Shown here in pieces: positions 15,119-22,801 of a stretch of DNA of 33,466 bases; position 1 is the stretch's first letter, and the number at the start of each line of letters is the position of its first letter. The notes under the pieces are model-generated. The model had not been told where the DNA came from. It did no database searches and saw only the letters and a list, made by a program, of their open reading frames with translations. The position numbers were made by a program, and so were the translations under genes. Source of the DNA: CBDULQ01 sp965368115 (GTDB lineage Bacteria > Pseudomonadota > Gammaproteobacteria > SZUA-229); assembly GCA_965368115.1 (NCBI GenBank), contig CBDULQ010000009.1, positions 1-33,466 of the forward strand, in the 5' to 3' direction.

Positions 15119-16333
15119 ATGAGTAAAGTTCGCAAATCCCACAAGCTGGATCAGGTCTGCTACGACATCCGTGGCCCGGTGCTCAATGAAGCCCGCCGGC
15201 TGGAAGAGGAAGGCCATCGCATTACCAAGCTGAATATCGGCAACCCGGCTTCGTTCGGTCTGCAGGCACCGGATGAGATCATCCAGGACGTTATCCATAA
15301 CCTGGCCGACTGCCAGGGCTACAGTGATTCAAAAGGGGTGTATTACGCGCGCAAGGCGGTGATGCAGGATTGCCAGCAGAAGAACATCAGTGACGTGGAG
15401 ATCGACGATATCTTCCTCGGCAACGGGGTCAGCGAGATGATCGTCATGGCTATGCAGGCGCTTCTTGATAACGGTCAGGAAATCCTGATACCGGCGCCGG
15501 ATTACCCCCTGTGGACGGCGGCGGTCAGCCTGGCCGGCGGGACGCCCGTGCATTATCTATGCGACGAGGACAACGGCTGGCAACCGGACATCGCCGACAT
15601 GGAAAGCAAGATCACCCCCAATACCCGCGGTATTGTGGTCATCAATCCCAATAACCCCACCGGCGCGGTGTACTCCCGCGAGGTGCTGTTGCAGATTATC
15701 GAGCTGGCGCGCAAGCATGGCCTGATCATCTATGCCGACGAAATCTACGACCGTATCGTGTACGACGGTGCCGAGCACGTCACCATGGCCTCGCTGGCCG
15801 ACGATGTCCTGTTCGTCAGTTTCAACGGTCTGTCCAAATCCTATCGGGTAGCGGGTTTTCGTTCCGGCTGGATGGTGATCAGCGGTGCCAAGCACCGTGC
15901 CACTGATTCCATCGAAGGCCTGGAGCTGCTGGCATCGATGCGCCTGTGTTCCAACGTGCCGGGTCAGCACGCCATCCAGACTGCGCTGGGCGGTTACCAG
16001 AGTATCCAGGACCTGATTCGCCCCGGCGGCCGCCTGTATGATCAGCGCGAATATGCCTGGAAGATGTTGAACCAGCTGCCCGGTGTGTCCTGCGTCAAAC
16101 CCATGGGCGCGCTGTATCTGTTTGCGAAACTGGATACCGAGATGTATCCGGTGGAGGACGACGAGAAGTTCGTACTGGATCTGCTGTTGCAGGAGAAGGT
16201 GTTACTGGTGCAGGGCACTGCATTCAACTGGCCGAAGCCGGATCATTTCCGCATGGTGTTCCTGCCGCGTCAGGACGAGATGGAAGGCGTGATGGAACGC
16301 ATGCATCACTTCCTGACTCATTACAAAGCCTGA
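15119..16333 (+). CDS. alaA: Glutamate-pyruvate (alanine) aminotransferase AlaA
   Basis: This PLP enzyme interconverts pyruvate and alanine with glutamate in the cytoplasm and is the main alanine-forming route in E. coli. The 404 residues match AlaA along the full length: KLDQVCYDIRGPVLNEARRL, LNIGNPASFG, GNGVSEMIVMAMQALL, PAPDYPLWTAAVSLAGG, INPNNPTGAVYS, YADEIYD. PLP-binding Lys240 in NGLSKSYR is at the same number as in E. coli. The C-terminal EKVLLVQGTAFNWPKPDHFR is also nearly invariant. A TAATAT sequence at 15071-15076 may be the -10, without a clear -35. The gene stands alone and converges on the PilZ gene. The Shine-Dalgarno (AAAGG) is distant. Confidence 0.97.
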   Translation: MSKVRKSHKLDQVCYDIRGPVLNEARRLEEEGHRITKLNIGNPASFGLQAPDEIIQDVIHNLADCQGYSDSKGVYYARKAVMQDCQQKNISDVEIDDIFLGNGVSEMIVMAMQALLDNGQEILIPAPDYPLWTAAVSLAGGTPVHYLCDEDNGWQPDIADMESKITPNTRGIVVINPNNPTGAVYSREVLLQIIELARKHGLIIYADEIYDRIVYDGAEHVTMASLADDVLFVSFNGLSKSYRVAGFRSGWMVISGAKHRATDSIEGLELLASMRLCSNVPGQHAIQTALGGYQSIQDLIRPGGRLYDQREYAWKMLNQLPGVSCVKPMGALYLFAKLDTEMYPVEDDEKFVLDLLLQEKVLLVQGTAFNWPKPDHFRMVFLPRQDEMEGVMERMHHFLTHYKA

Positions 16334-16357
16334 GTGGAGCGGGGAGCGGGTTGTGAT

Positions 16358-16672
16358 TTACAGTTCGCGAACGTCGAGGATCATGCAACCGTAGCAGTTC
16401 AGGCCCGCATCGTCGCTATCGCCGATACGCACCACATCCACGGTAAGTTCGATCGGCGTGTCCTGTTCGCTGTCCGCTTCCATACGCAGAAACAGTCGGG
16501 TGTCGACCGAGAGTGCGGCATCGAGACGAATCTGCACGCCGGTCTGGCTGATGTCGATCATCAAACCTTCGCGGTAATCCGCATTCTCTTCAAGTTTGTA
16601 TTTCACCTGGCCATTGACGGCGATACGTGGGTAAATCCGGCGTTCCAGATCGGTATTCGCAGCAAAAGACAT
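16358..16672 (-). CDS. PilZ-domain cyclic-di-GMP receptor
   Basis: This 104-residue single-domain PilZ protein has both ligand motifs: RxxxR (Arg12-I-Y-P-Arg16 in ERRIYPRIAV) and DxSxxG (Asp40-I-Ser42-Q-T-Gly45). It should bind c-di-GMP in the cytoplasm and act on a partner, since no effector domain is attached. Typical targets of free-standing PilZ proteins are motility, pilus or exopolysaccharide machinery, none of which is encoded nearby. GAGGAGG at 16681-16687 is a strong Shine-Dalgarno. A 19-bp palindrome lies 30 bp upstream. The c-di-GMP synthase at 3564 is the only other component of this signalling pathway in the window. Confidence 0.9.
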   Translation of the reverse strand: MSFAANTDLERRIYPRIAVNGQVKYKLEENADYREGLMIDISQTGVQIRLDAALSVDTRLFLRMEADSEQDTPIELTVDVVRIGDSDDAGLNCYGCMILDVREL

Positions 16673-16701
16673 GGCAGATTCCTCCTCGGTGCTGGGGGCG
16701 A

Positions 16702-16720
16702 CAGCGAATCGGATTCGCTG
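16702..16720. promoter_or_regulatory. 19-bp perfect palindrome upstream of the PilZ gene
   Basis: CAGCGAATC (16702-16710) and GATTCGCTG (16712-16720) are perfect inverse complements around one G. It lies 30 bp before the PilZ start on the minus strand. The odd-length symmetric form suggests a binding site for a dimeric repressor; it could also form a leader stem, though the single-base loop makes that poor. Confidence 0.45.
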
Positions 16721-16846
16721 CGAGGCACTTCTTTTAATGACTATAGTTGGCTCCGTGCCGAATTGTCATCACATGCTCGAGTGATCAAACACGGCGCTGA
16801 CCGGGAATCTCATGGACAACTTTCCAAAACTGGATAATTGGCCGGG

Positions 16847-17416
16847 TCATTTTCCCTGGTCAAGGGTTATGCTGTCATTTGCATAACAATAAGTCCAGTC
16901 GAATCCGCTGGCTTCGGTCAGCGCCGCGAGCAACTGGTCGGTGGGTACCGCTTCGTGGGGGTGAATCCGCGCAATGGTCAGGGCGCAACGTCCGTAACCA
17001 CCTTCATGTCGCCAGCGCAGCCGGGCCATGGCGGTGGCGGTTCCGCAATGGGGGCACTGAATCGGTGTGGTCGCCAGTCGCCAGTCGACATCGGACTGCC
17101 AGCCGGTCAGCTTGTGTCGGCATTCCGGACAGCCGGGCCTGATGGTGCCGGTCACACCCAGGCACTGTGCGGTATCGAGCGCCGGATAAAGCCGGATGAA
17201 GCAGAACTGGTCGCCGTCGTCCGGCGACAGCTGGATATTCGGCGCGCACCCGAGAAAGGTGAGCAGGCTCAGGAATTCGGAGCCGACCTGAAAAGTGTCC
17301 TTGTCGAGAGGGTGTCCGATCAGTCCCGCAGCCGTCATCCGATCGATGAACGGTGCAACATGGTCCAGAGTCTGTTCATTGTGCCGGGGAAATAAAATCA
17401 GTCGCGGTAGCGTCAT
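16847..17416 (-). CDS. Conserved hypothetical protein with a zinc ribbon
   Basis: The 189 residues have no family I can name. Two CxxC knuckles, Cys96-x2-Cys99 (PGCPECRHK) and Cys121-x2-Cys124 (IQCPHCGTA), form a classic zinc ribbon in the middle, flanked by an N-terminal alpha/beta region (PRLILFPRHNEQTLDHVAPFIDRM) and a C-terminal region (GGYGRCALTIARIHPHEAVP). No signal peptide or membrane segment is seen, so it is cytoplasmic. The opposite strand has an open frame of nearly equal length (16838-17395), but it lacks domain logic and the CxxC pair supports this strand. It is divergent from the LsrG-like gene, with a dyad between them. Confidence 0.7.
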   Translation of the reverse strand: MTLPRLILFPRHNEQTLDHVAPFIDRMTAAGLIGHPLDKDTFQVGSEFLSLLTFLGCAPNIQLSPDDGDQFCFIRLYPALDTAQCLGVTGTIRPGCPECRHKLTGWQSDVDWRLATTPIQCPHCGTATAMARLRWRHEGGYGRCALTIARIHPHEAVPTDQLLAALTEASGFDWTYCYANDSITLDQGK

Positions 17417-17432
17417 AGAAGTTGCTGATGAA

Positions 17433-17456
17433 ATGCTAATCGGTCCATCTTAGCAT
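17433..17456. promoter_or_regulatory. Dyad in the zinc-ribbon / LsrG-like divergent region
   Basis: The perfect 7-bp arms ATGCTAA (17433-17439) and TTAGCAT (17450-17456) have a 10-bp spacer, placing half-site centres about 17 bp apart. It lies 17 bp upstream of the minus-strand gene and 65 bp upstream of the plus-strand gene, so it could control either. No regulator is identified. Confidence 0.33.
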
Positions 17457-17520
17457 GGCTTGACCCTGCACATGAATCGCGTCATTCTGTGCGGCAAAAA
17501 TGATCGAGGAGGAGAAAACC

Positions 17521-17817
17521 ATGCATGTGACCATTGTTCATGTTCAGGTTAAGGCGGATCATGTCGATGATTTTATCGCCGCCTGTGCACGCAATCATCA
17601 GGCCTCGATCGATGAATCAGGCAATCGTCGTTTCGACGTATTGCAACAGGCCGACGATCCCACCCGGTTTGTTTTATACGAAGCCTACACCAGTCGCGAA
17701 GCTGCCGCGGCACACAAGGAAACCGAACATTATCAGCAATGGCGCGCAAGTGTTGCCGACTGGATGGCCGAGCCGCGTCTCGGTGTGGTGTATCGAGGGC
17801 TGTATCCGCAGGACTGA
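17521..17817 (+). CDS. Antibiotic-biosynthesis-monooxygenase (ABM) domain protein, LsrG-like
   Basis: This 98-residue dimeric ferredoxin-like ABM domain resembles E. coli LsrG, an isomerase acting on phosphorylated autoinducer-2. Shared blocks are MHVTIVHVQVKADHVDDFI, NHQASIDESGNRRFDVLQ, TRFVLYEAYTS and the HKETEHYQQW region with conserved His residues. No other lsr gene is in the window, so AI-2 processing is doubtful; the domain also occurs in quinol monooxygenases and detoxification proteins. GAGGAGGAG just before ATG 17521 is a very strong Shine-Dalgarno, and the in-frame ATG at 17500 upstream is rejected. The stop is two bases before the next ATG, so it is coupled to the dehydrogenase, and the pair may act on the same aldehyde or quinone. 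Confidence 0.85.
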   Translation: MHVTIVHVQVKADHVDDFIAACARNHQASIDESGNRRFDVLQQADDPTRFVLYEAYTSREAAAAHKETEHYQQWRASVADWMAEPRLGVVYRGLYPQD

Positions 17818-17819
17818 AT

Positions 17820-19013
17820 ATGCAAACTGATTTTCATGCGTTTTCCATTGCCCGTCTTCCGCGTATCGAATTCGGTAACGGTGTTTTCAATAACGTGGCT
17901 CAACTGTGTTCGGCTTACGGTCGACGTGTACTGCTGGTGACCGGTGCAAAATCATTTCTCGACAGTACTTATTATCAACAGCTGCAGGATGATTTCAGTG
18001 CGCGGCAACTGAGTCTCGAATTATGTCAGGTGCCCGGTGAACCGTCCCCGCAAATGGTGGACGATGCGGTGAAACAATTCGCCGCCGCAGACATCGATGT
18101 GGTACTCGGCATCGGCGGCGGTAGCGCACTCGATGCGGCCAAGGCGATCGCCGGATTACTGAAAGTGCAACGCACGGTGATGGATTACCTGGAAGGCGTG
18201 GGGCCGGAACTCACTTATGAAGGTCCGGCACTGCCCTTCATCGCCGTACCCACCACTGCCGGAACCGGCAGTGAAGCGACGAAAAATGCTGTGCTCAGCG
18301 TGCAGGGCAAAGACGGTTTTAAAAAATCGTTTCGCGACGACAAACTGGTCGCCGAATACGCCATTGTCGATCCGCAACTGCTGGCCAGCTGCCCGCCCGG
18401 TGTGATCGCCGCCAACGGTATGGATGCTCTGACCCAGTTACTCGAATCCTATGTGTCGAGCCGCTCCAATGTGATGACCGAGGCACTGGCCATCAGTGGT
18501 TTGCGTGCTGCTCGAGACGGACTGCTGACCCTGTACCGCAACAGTGACGATGCACGTGCGCGTGAACAGATGGCATATGCGTCCATGCTGTCCGGTATCT
18601 GTCTGGCACAAACCGGTCTCGGTTCGGTGCATGGCCTGGCATCACCGCTGGGTGCATTTTATCCCATCCCCCATGGCGTGGTTTGCGGCACCCTGGTGGC
18701 CGAGGCGACTCGAGTGAATATCGAGGCCATGCAACAGCGCGAGCCCGACAATGTTGCGCTGGAAAAGTATGCGCGACTGGCGGAGATATTAAGCGAACGT
18801 CGTATTCGTGATCATCATGAGGCCCGTGATAGCTTGATCGCTTTACTGGACGACTGGACCGAACAATTGCAGTTGCCCGGTCTGGCGCATTATGGCGTAC
18901 AGGAAAACGAACTGGATCACGTGGTTGCTCATTCGCGTGGCAGCAGCATGAAAACCAATCCGATCGTGCTTAGCGATGCCGAAATTCATCGTTTGCTGGT
19001 CGCGCGATTGTAA
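17820..19013 (+). CDS. Iron-containing alcohol dehydrogenase family protein, variant metal site
   Basis: This 397-residue group III (Fe-type) ADH-fold protein has an N-terminal Rossmann-like NAD(P) domain with GIGGGSALDAAKAIA and PTTAGTGSEATKNAV, and a C-terminal helical domain. Metal ligands by comparison with FucO: Asp202 (GMDALTQ), His271 (VHGLAS) and His285 (IPHGVV) are kept, the ligand His expected at 206 is Gln, and the second His at 275 is Ser. The GLGSVHGLASPLGAFYPIPHGVVCGTL pattern defines a known variant subgroup. Reduction or oxidation of a short aldehyde or alcohol is likely, but metal use and substrate are open. It is coupled to the LsrG-like gene (stop and ATG two bases apart). 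CAGGA precedes the start. Confidence 0.87.
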   Translation: MQTDFHAFSIARLPRIEFGNGVFNNVAQLCSAYGRRVLLVTGAKSFLDSTYYQQLQDDFSARQLSLELCQVPGEPSPQMVDDAVKQFAAADIDVVLGIGGGSALDAAKAIAGLLKVQRTVMDYLEGVGPELTYEGPALPFIAVPTTAGTGSEATKNAVLSVQGKDGFKKSFRDDKLVAEYAIVDPQLLASCPPGVIAANGMDALTQLLESYVSSRSNVMTEALAISGLRAARDGLLTLYRNSDDARAREQMAYASMLSGICLAQTGLGSVHGLASPLGAFYPIPHGVVCGTLVAEATRVNIEAMQQREPDNVALEKYARLAEILSERRIRDHHEARDSLIALLDDWTEQLQLPGLAHYGVQENELDHVVAHSRGSSMKTNPIVLSDAEIHRLLVARL

Positions 19014-19105
19014 CGATTCTGCCGTCAAACCGGCGCATATCAGACACAATAACAACAACGCAAGACTGATCAGCAGAATCATCAGTCCGCATTCCGGAGG
19101 ATGAA

Positions 19106-20068
19106 ATGACAAAACGACAACAGCTTGCTTTTTTACTATTTGCACTCAGCCTGCTTGCCATGGGCCGTGTCGACGCGGGACCGAGTCCGGGATTCGATTA
19201 TGGGCAGGTTTACATCTTTGGCGACAGCCTGTCCGATACCGGTAATCTGGCTTCGGTAAATGGTGACTTTCCACCACCTTATTACATGAACAGGGTGAGC
19301 AACGGACCGGTCGCTGTGGATGCTCTGGCGGCAAAACTGGGCCTGGACGCACAGGCATCGTTGTACCTGATCGGTGCTGAACAGGGCGGCAATTATGCCG
19401 TGGCCGGTGCCAGAGCCAATGGAGAAGCACCGATCGACCTGCGAGCCCAGGTGCTGAGTTTCCAGGCTAACCATGGTTACCAGGCACCTGGCGATGCGCT
19501 CTATGTGATGTTTATCGGCGGCAATGATGTGCGCGATGCGCGGGATGAAAGTGACCCAATACTGGCCTGGCAAACTGTACGCGCCGCGGCCGTCGCCGTG
19601 CGCGAAGCCATGAGTATGCTGGCTGCCAGTGGTGCGAAAAAATTTCTGGTGATCAATACACCCGATATTGGCCTGATTCCAGAGACCCGTTTGCTTGCCG
19701 CAGCTACCGAAGATCCTTCGATCATTGTGCGCGCACACTGGATGAGCAGTCTATATCGGTTCGCCCTGCATCAGGAAGTACGCAAACTTCGTCGACATCA
19801 TCACATTGAGCTGGCCGAGTTCGATCTGCTCAAGCGATTCACACAGCTGATTCGTCACGCCGATAAACTGGGGTTTAGTCATACAACCGAGCCCTGTTTC
19901 TATCTACAGACCCAGCAGTTCCACCCGGATTGCAACTACGGTCTCAACGCGGACCAGTTCATCTTTTTCGACGAGATTCACCCAACGACCCGAGTACATG
20001 GCATGATCGGTGAGGCATTCTTCGAAACCCTGCATCAGGTCCGGCGTCGGCCGGTGTTCAAACACTGA
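19106..20068 (+). CDS. Secreted SGNH/GDSL-family esterase or lipase
   Basis: The 320 residues have a signal peptide (cleavage probably VDA/GPSP, residue ~24). The catalytic blocks are all present: block I FGDSLSDTGN with Ser41, block II GGNYAVAGA, block III GGNDVRDAR with oxyanion Asn, and block V DEIHPTTRVH with Asp289 and His292. This order and spacing fit the plant-type GDSL/thermolabile-haemolysin-like lipases of proteobacteria, which hydrolyse acyl esters or phospholipids outside the cytoplasm. No autotransporter barrel is attached, so it is periplasmic or secreted. GGAGG ends five bases before the ATG. It is 92 bases downstream of the dehydrogenase and converges on trkH. Confidence 0.91.
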   Translation: MTKRQQLAFLLFALSLLAMGRVDAGPSPGFDYGQVYIFGDSLSDTGNLASVNGDFPPPYYMNRVSNGPVAVDALAAKLGLDAQASLYLIGAEQGGNYAVAGARANGEAPIDLRAQVLSFQANHGYQAPGDALYVMFIGGNDVRDARDESDPILAWQTVRAAAVAVREAMSMLAASGAKKFLVINTPDIGLIPETRLLAAATEDPSIIVRAHWMSSLYRFALHQEVRKLRRHHHIELAEFDLLKRFTQLIRHADKLGFSHTTEPCFYLQTQQFHPDCNYGLNADQFIFFDEIHPTTRVHGMIGEAFFETLHQVRRRPVFKH

Positions 20069-20091
20069 GCGGTTATCGAGGGAAGGGCGTT

Positions 20092-21540
20092 TTATTTCCA
20101 GAAAGCAGGATGCAGCAACACCATGACCGACATGATTTCCAGTCGGCCCAGCAACATGGCGGCCACCGAAATCAGTTTGCCCGCATCGTTGATGGTGCTG
20201 AAGGAATAAGCGACTTCACCCAGTCCCGGCCCCAGGTTGTTGATGCATGTGGCAATACCGGAAAATGCGGATATCTGGTCAACACCGGTGGCCATCAGCA
20301 TCAGCATGAGAAATACGAACGTCAGGATGTAAATGGCAAAAAAGCCGCTGATACCTCGCAATACCCGTGAGTCCAGTTTCTGACGTCCCAGCTTAATCTG
20401 GAACAGGCCGTGAGGATGCATCAGCATTTTCATCTCCCGGTGGCCGAGTTTCAGCAATACCAGCAGTCGCATGACTTTCATGCCGCCTGCGGTGGAGCCG
20501 CCACAACCGCCGATGAAACTGCTCAGGATCAACAATGCCGGCAGAAACAACGGCCACACGGAAAAATCGTCAAGACCGAAACCGGTGCTGGTGATCACCG
20601 AAATAACTTCGAATGCAGACTCGCGCAGGGCATGCGGAATACTTTCGTAGAAACCACTGAGATGCAAAGACACCGCGGTAAACAGGATCAGCATCATGAC
20701 GATGATGAGAAAACTGCGCACTTCGATGTCACGCAGATAACTGAGTGGGTTATAGCGTCGCCAGACCAGGTAGTGAACACTGAAGTTGATGGCGCCTGCC
20801 AGCATGAAAATCATCGCTACCGCTTCCACCGCTTTACTGTCGTAAAAAGCCAGGCTGGCGTCATGCGTAGAGAAGCCGCCAGTGGAGACAGTGGACATGC
20901 TGTGTGCAACGGCATCGAAGGGCGTCATACCGACCCACCAGTAGGCCAGTGCACAGAGCAGGGTGATGCTGATATACAAACTCCATAGATAGCGTGCAGT
21001 TTTAGCCAGCCGTGGCGTCATGCGCTCTTCTTTCATCGGGCCCGGTGATTCGGCGCGATAGATGGACATACCGCCAATGCCCAGCACCGGTAGTACCGCC
21101 ACTGCCAGTACGATCAGGCCCATGCCGCCCAGCCACTGTAATTGTTGACGATAGAACAGAATCGACTCGGGCATGCTGTCCAGGTTGCTGAGTACGGTGG
21201 CGCCGGTGGTGGTCAGTCCGGAGGCTGATTCGAAAAAGGCATCGACAAAGGAAATGTTAAGCGCAAACAGGAAGGGCACCGTGCCCATGGCACTGAGCAT
21301 GATCCAGAATAGTACGACAATGATGAAGCCGTCGCGGCGATGCAGGGCAAGTTTATGTTTACCGCCCAGGCTGTAAAGAAAGAGACCGCCACCCAGGAAG
21401 ATCGCCAGGCTGATGACGAAGTCCCAGAGTTCACCATCATGGAACAGCATCGAGATCAGGGCGGGCAGGATCAGCGTCAGGCTGTAAATCATACTCAATG
21501 CGCCAGTGATCTTGAATATCGAACCGCGGTTTAACACCAT
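20092..21540 (-). CDS. trkH: Trk-system potassium uptake channel protein TrkH
   Basis: This K+-translocating membrane subunit has 482 residues (E. coli TrkH 483). The four P-loop filter segments each have the central Gly: TTTGATVLS, VSTGGFSTHD, TSTGFGLDD and NNLGPGLGE. GGCGGSTAGGMKVMR after the third loop is also diagnostic. The gating ring TrkA, which binds NAD(H)/ATP, is not in this window. The ATG at 21540 is chosen because it gives the family length and has GGGGAG just upstream; the in-frame ATG at 21600 is less likely. It lies downstream of the Crp/Fnr regulator on the same strand, with a strong structured element between them. Which Trk paralogue it is (TrkH, TrkG, TrkI) cannot be settled here. 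Confidence 0.94.
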   Translation of the reverse strand: MVLNRGSIFKITGALSMIYSLTLILPALISMLFHDGELWDFVISLAIFLGGGLFLYSLGGKHKLALHRRDGFIIVVLFWIMLSAMGTVPFLFALNISFVDAFFESASGLTTTGATVLSNLDSMPESILFYRQQLQWLGGMGLIVLAVAVLPVLGIGGMSIYRAESPGPMKEERMTPRLAKTARYLWSLYISITLLCALAYWWVGMTPFDAVAHSMSTVSTGGFSTHDASLAFYDSKAVEAVAMIFMLAGAINFSVHYLVWRRYNPLSYLRDIEVRSFLIIVMMLILFTAVSLHLSGFYESIPHALRESAFEVISVITSTGFGLDDFSVWPLFLPALLILSSFIGGCGGSTAGGMKVMRLLVLLKLGHREMKMLMHPHGLFQIKLGRQKLDSRVLRGISGFFAIYILTFVFLMLMLMATGVDQISAFSGIATCINNLGPGLGEVAYSFSTINDAGKLISVAAMLLGRLEIMSVMVLLHPAFWK

Positions 21541-21634
21541 GCTCCCCTGGGTGCAGCCAGACAGCGGCATTGTATCACCAAATAGTCGGGGTAAAACCAC
21601 TTTGTCGAAAGCGATCAGACCGGGCAGGGTGGTT

Positions 21635-21683
21635 GTCGACCGGAGTCTGGTCCGGGTCGACTATCTGTATCGTCGACCCGGAC
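21635..21683. repeat. Three-arm alternative hairpin element upstream of trkH
   Basis: Arm 2 (GTCCGGGTCGAC, 21650-21661) pairs perfectly over 12 bp with arm 3 (GTCGACCCGGAC, 21672-21683; ten-base loop). Arm 2 also pairs with arm 1 (GTCGACCGGA, 21635-21644) over about 10 bp with one bulged G and a six-base loop. Arms 1 and 3 are direct repeats of each other. The two stems exclude one another. No T-run follows on either strand. It sits 95-143 bases upstream of trkH and 53 bases past the regulator stop. Confidence 0.6.
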
Positions 21684-21735
21684 GGCGTGATGAAGAAGAA
21701 CCTGGTTGCTGACCTGTGTGCGATATCTTTGCGGT

Positions 21736-22542
21736 TCAGGGACAGCCGGACTGCAATGCGTATTGCACGCTCGACCTGTTTGTCATACGAGTATCGAGCG
21801 CCGTGTCGGGGTGATCGAGATGTAGTGAATCGGGTGACGGCTCTTCCTGCATAAGCCGTTTTAACTGCTCGATGTCGTTGATGGTGATCTGGTTGCCGCG
21901 AACCTTGATCAGTTCACTGGCCTTCAGTATTTTTAACTGACGCGAGAGTGTTTCCGGCTGGACTGATAACCAGGATGCAATGATGCACTTGGCTGCGGGT
22001 AATCGAATCGTGCAGGAATTATAACGTTGCTGGTGATCGGGAATCTGTTTGAGCAAAAAATTAATCAGTCGGCATTGCGCATTTTGCAGGGTGAGACAGT
22101 CGACCTGTTCGAAGTACTGGTTTATTTTTTCACTCATCATGCCCATCAACATGAAGCAGGTCGCGTTGGATTGCTGCAAAATTTCGATGAACGTTTCAAC
22201 GTTGAAAGCGATGAGTTCAGTTGTGCCCAGTGTTTCTGCAAAGAAAGGATAGCGAGCATTTTTGAAGAACAACATACTTTCCGCAAAGACCTGTCCGCTC
22301 TGTAAAATATCGACGACACGTTCATTGCCATCACTGGATATTCGATACTGTTTGATCCGACCGGATAACACCATATAGAAGGCGCTGGCGTTCTGACCCT
22401 GAGCGACGATACGTTTGCGCGATGTATAACGAACGATTCTCGAAGAATCTAACAGGCGCTGTTGTTGATCTTTTGTCAGGGATGAGAGTAAAGACGAGTG
22501 GTATAGGGGGGCTGTTTTCTGGAGCGAGGATTCGATATGCAT
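21736..22542 (-). CDS. Crp/Fnr-family transcriptional regulator, DNR-like
   Basis: This 268-residue protein has an N-terminal cyclic-nucleotide-binding-type beta-barrel (IVAQGQNASAFYMVLSGRIKQYRIS), a dimerisation helix and a winged HTH (LPAAKCIIASWLSVQPETLSRQLKIL). It aligns best with Pseudomonas DNR, a haem-dependent NO sensor for denitrification, especially in SGxxKxYR, FAExMxF and LSxQPETxSR. The N-terminal Fe-S cysteines of Fnr are absent, so O2 sensing by a cluster is unlikely; NO or redox sensing is inferred. About 35 poorly conserved residues extend past the HTH domain. The start at 22542 has AAGGATGG upstream; the frame stays open to 22767 but without domain content. No denitrification gene is in the window. 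trkH lies downstream on the same strand. Confidence 0.85.
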   Translation of the reverse strand: MHIESSLQKTAPLYHSSLLSSLTKDQQQRLLDSSRIVRYTSRKRIVAQGQNASAFYMVLSGRIKQYRISSDGNERVVDILQSGQVFAESMLFFKNARYPFFAETLGTTELIAFNVETFIEILQQSNATCFMLMGMMSEKINQYFEQVDCLTLQNAQCRLINFLLKQIPDHQQRYNSCTIRLPAAKCIIASWLSVQPETLSRQLKILKASELIKVRGNQITINDIEQLKRLMQEEPSPDSLHLDHPDTALDTRMTNRSSVQYALQSGCP

Positions 22543-22801
22543 GTCTTGCCATCCTTTAGTAACGAGGGAACGGTTTACTACTACGGATACTGCAGGAACT
22601 GCTTGAACTGCCGGGGTAATATGGCACTGACGGGGGTAAAGGTAAAGTTGAGGTTGCAGAACAGGAAATATACGGTAATCGAATATTCTGAAATATATGT
22701 AGCGGGGCAGGCGTGTCAGGACATGGTTTGAGGCGAGAGACGGGCAAACCCCCGGTGTATTGCACACCGGGAACGATGTGGAACGGTCGGCCGGCTGGCG
22801 C

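Noticed and set aside
16334..16837. 167-codon plus-strand frame following alaA and opposite PilZ
   Set aside because: The minus-strand PilZ protein has both ligand motifs and a strong Shine-Dalgarno; this frame has neither.
16838..17395. 185-codon plus-strand frame opposite the zinc-ribbon gene
   Set aside because: Nearly the same length as the minus-strand gene, but the minus strand has the CxxC-x21-CxxC ribbon and a sensible start; this frame has no domain.
17521..17817. A functional Lsr (AI-2) system
   Set aside because: Only an LsrG-like domain is present; no lsrK, lsrF, lsrR or transporter gene is in the window.
19015..19080. Inverted repeat GATTCTGC/GCAGAATC between the ADH and esterase genes
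   Set aside because: The arms are perfect over 8 bp but 50 bases apart, with no T-run or promoter logic; it may be chance.
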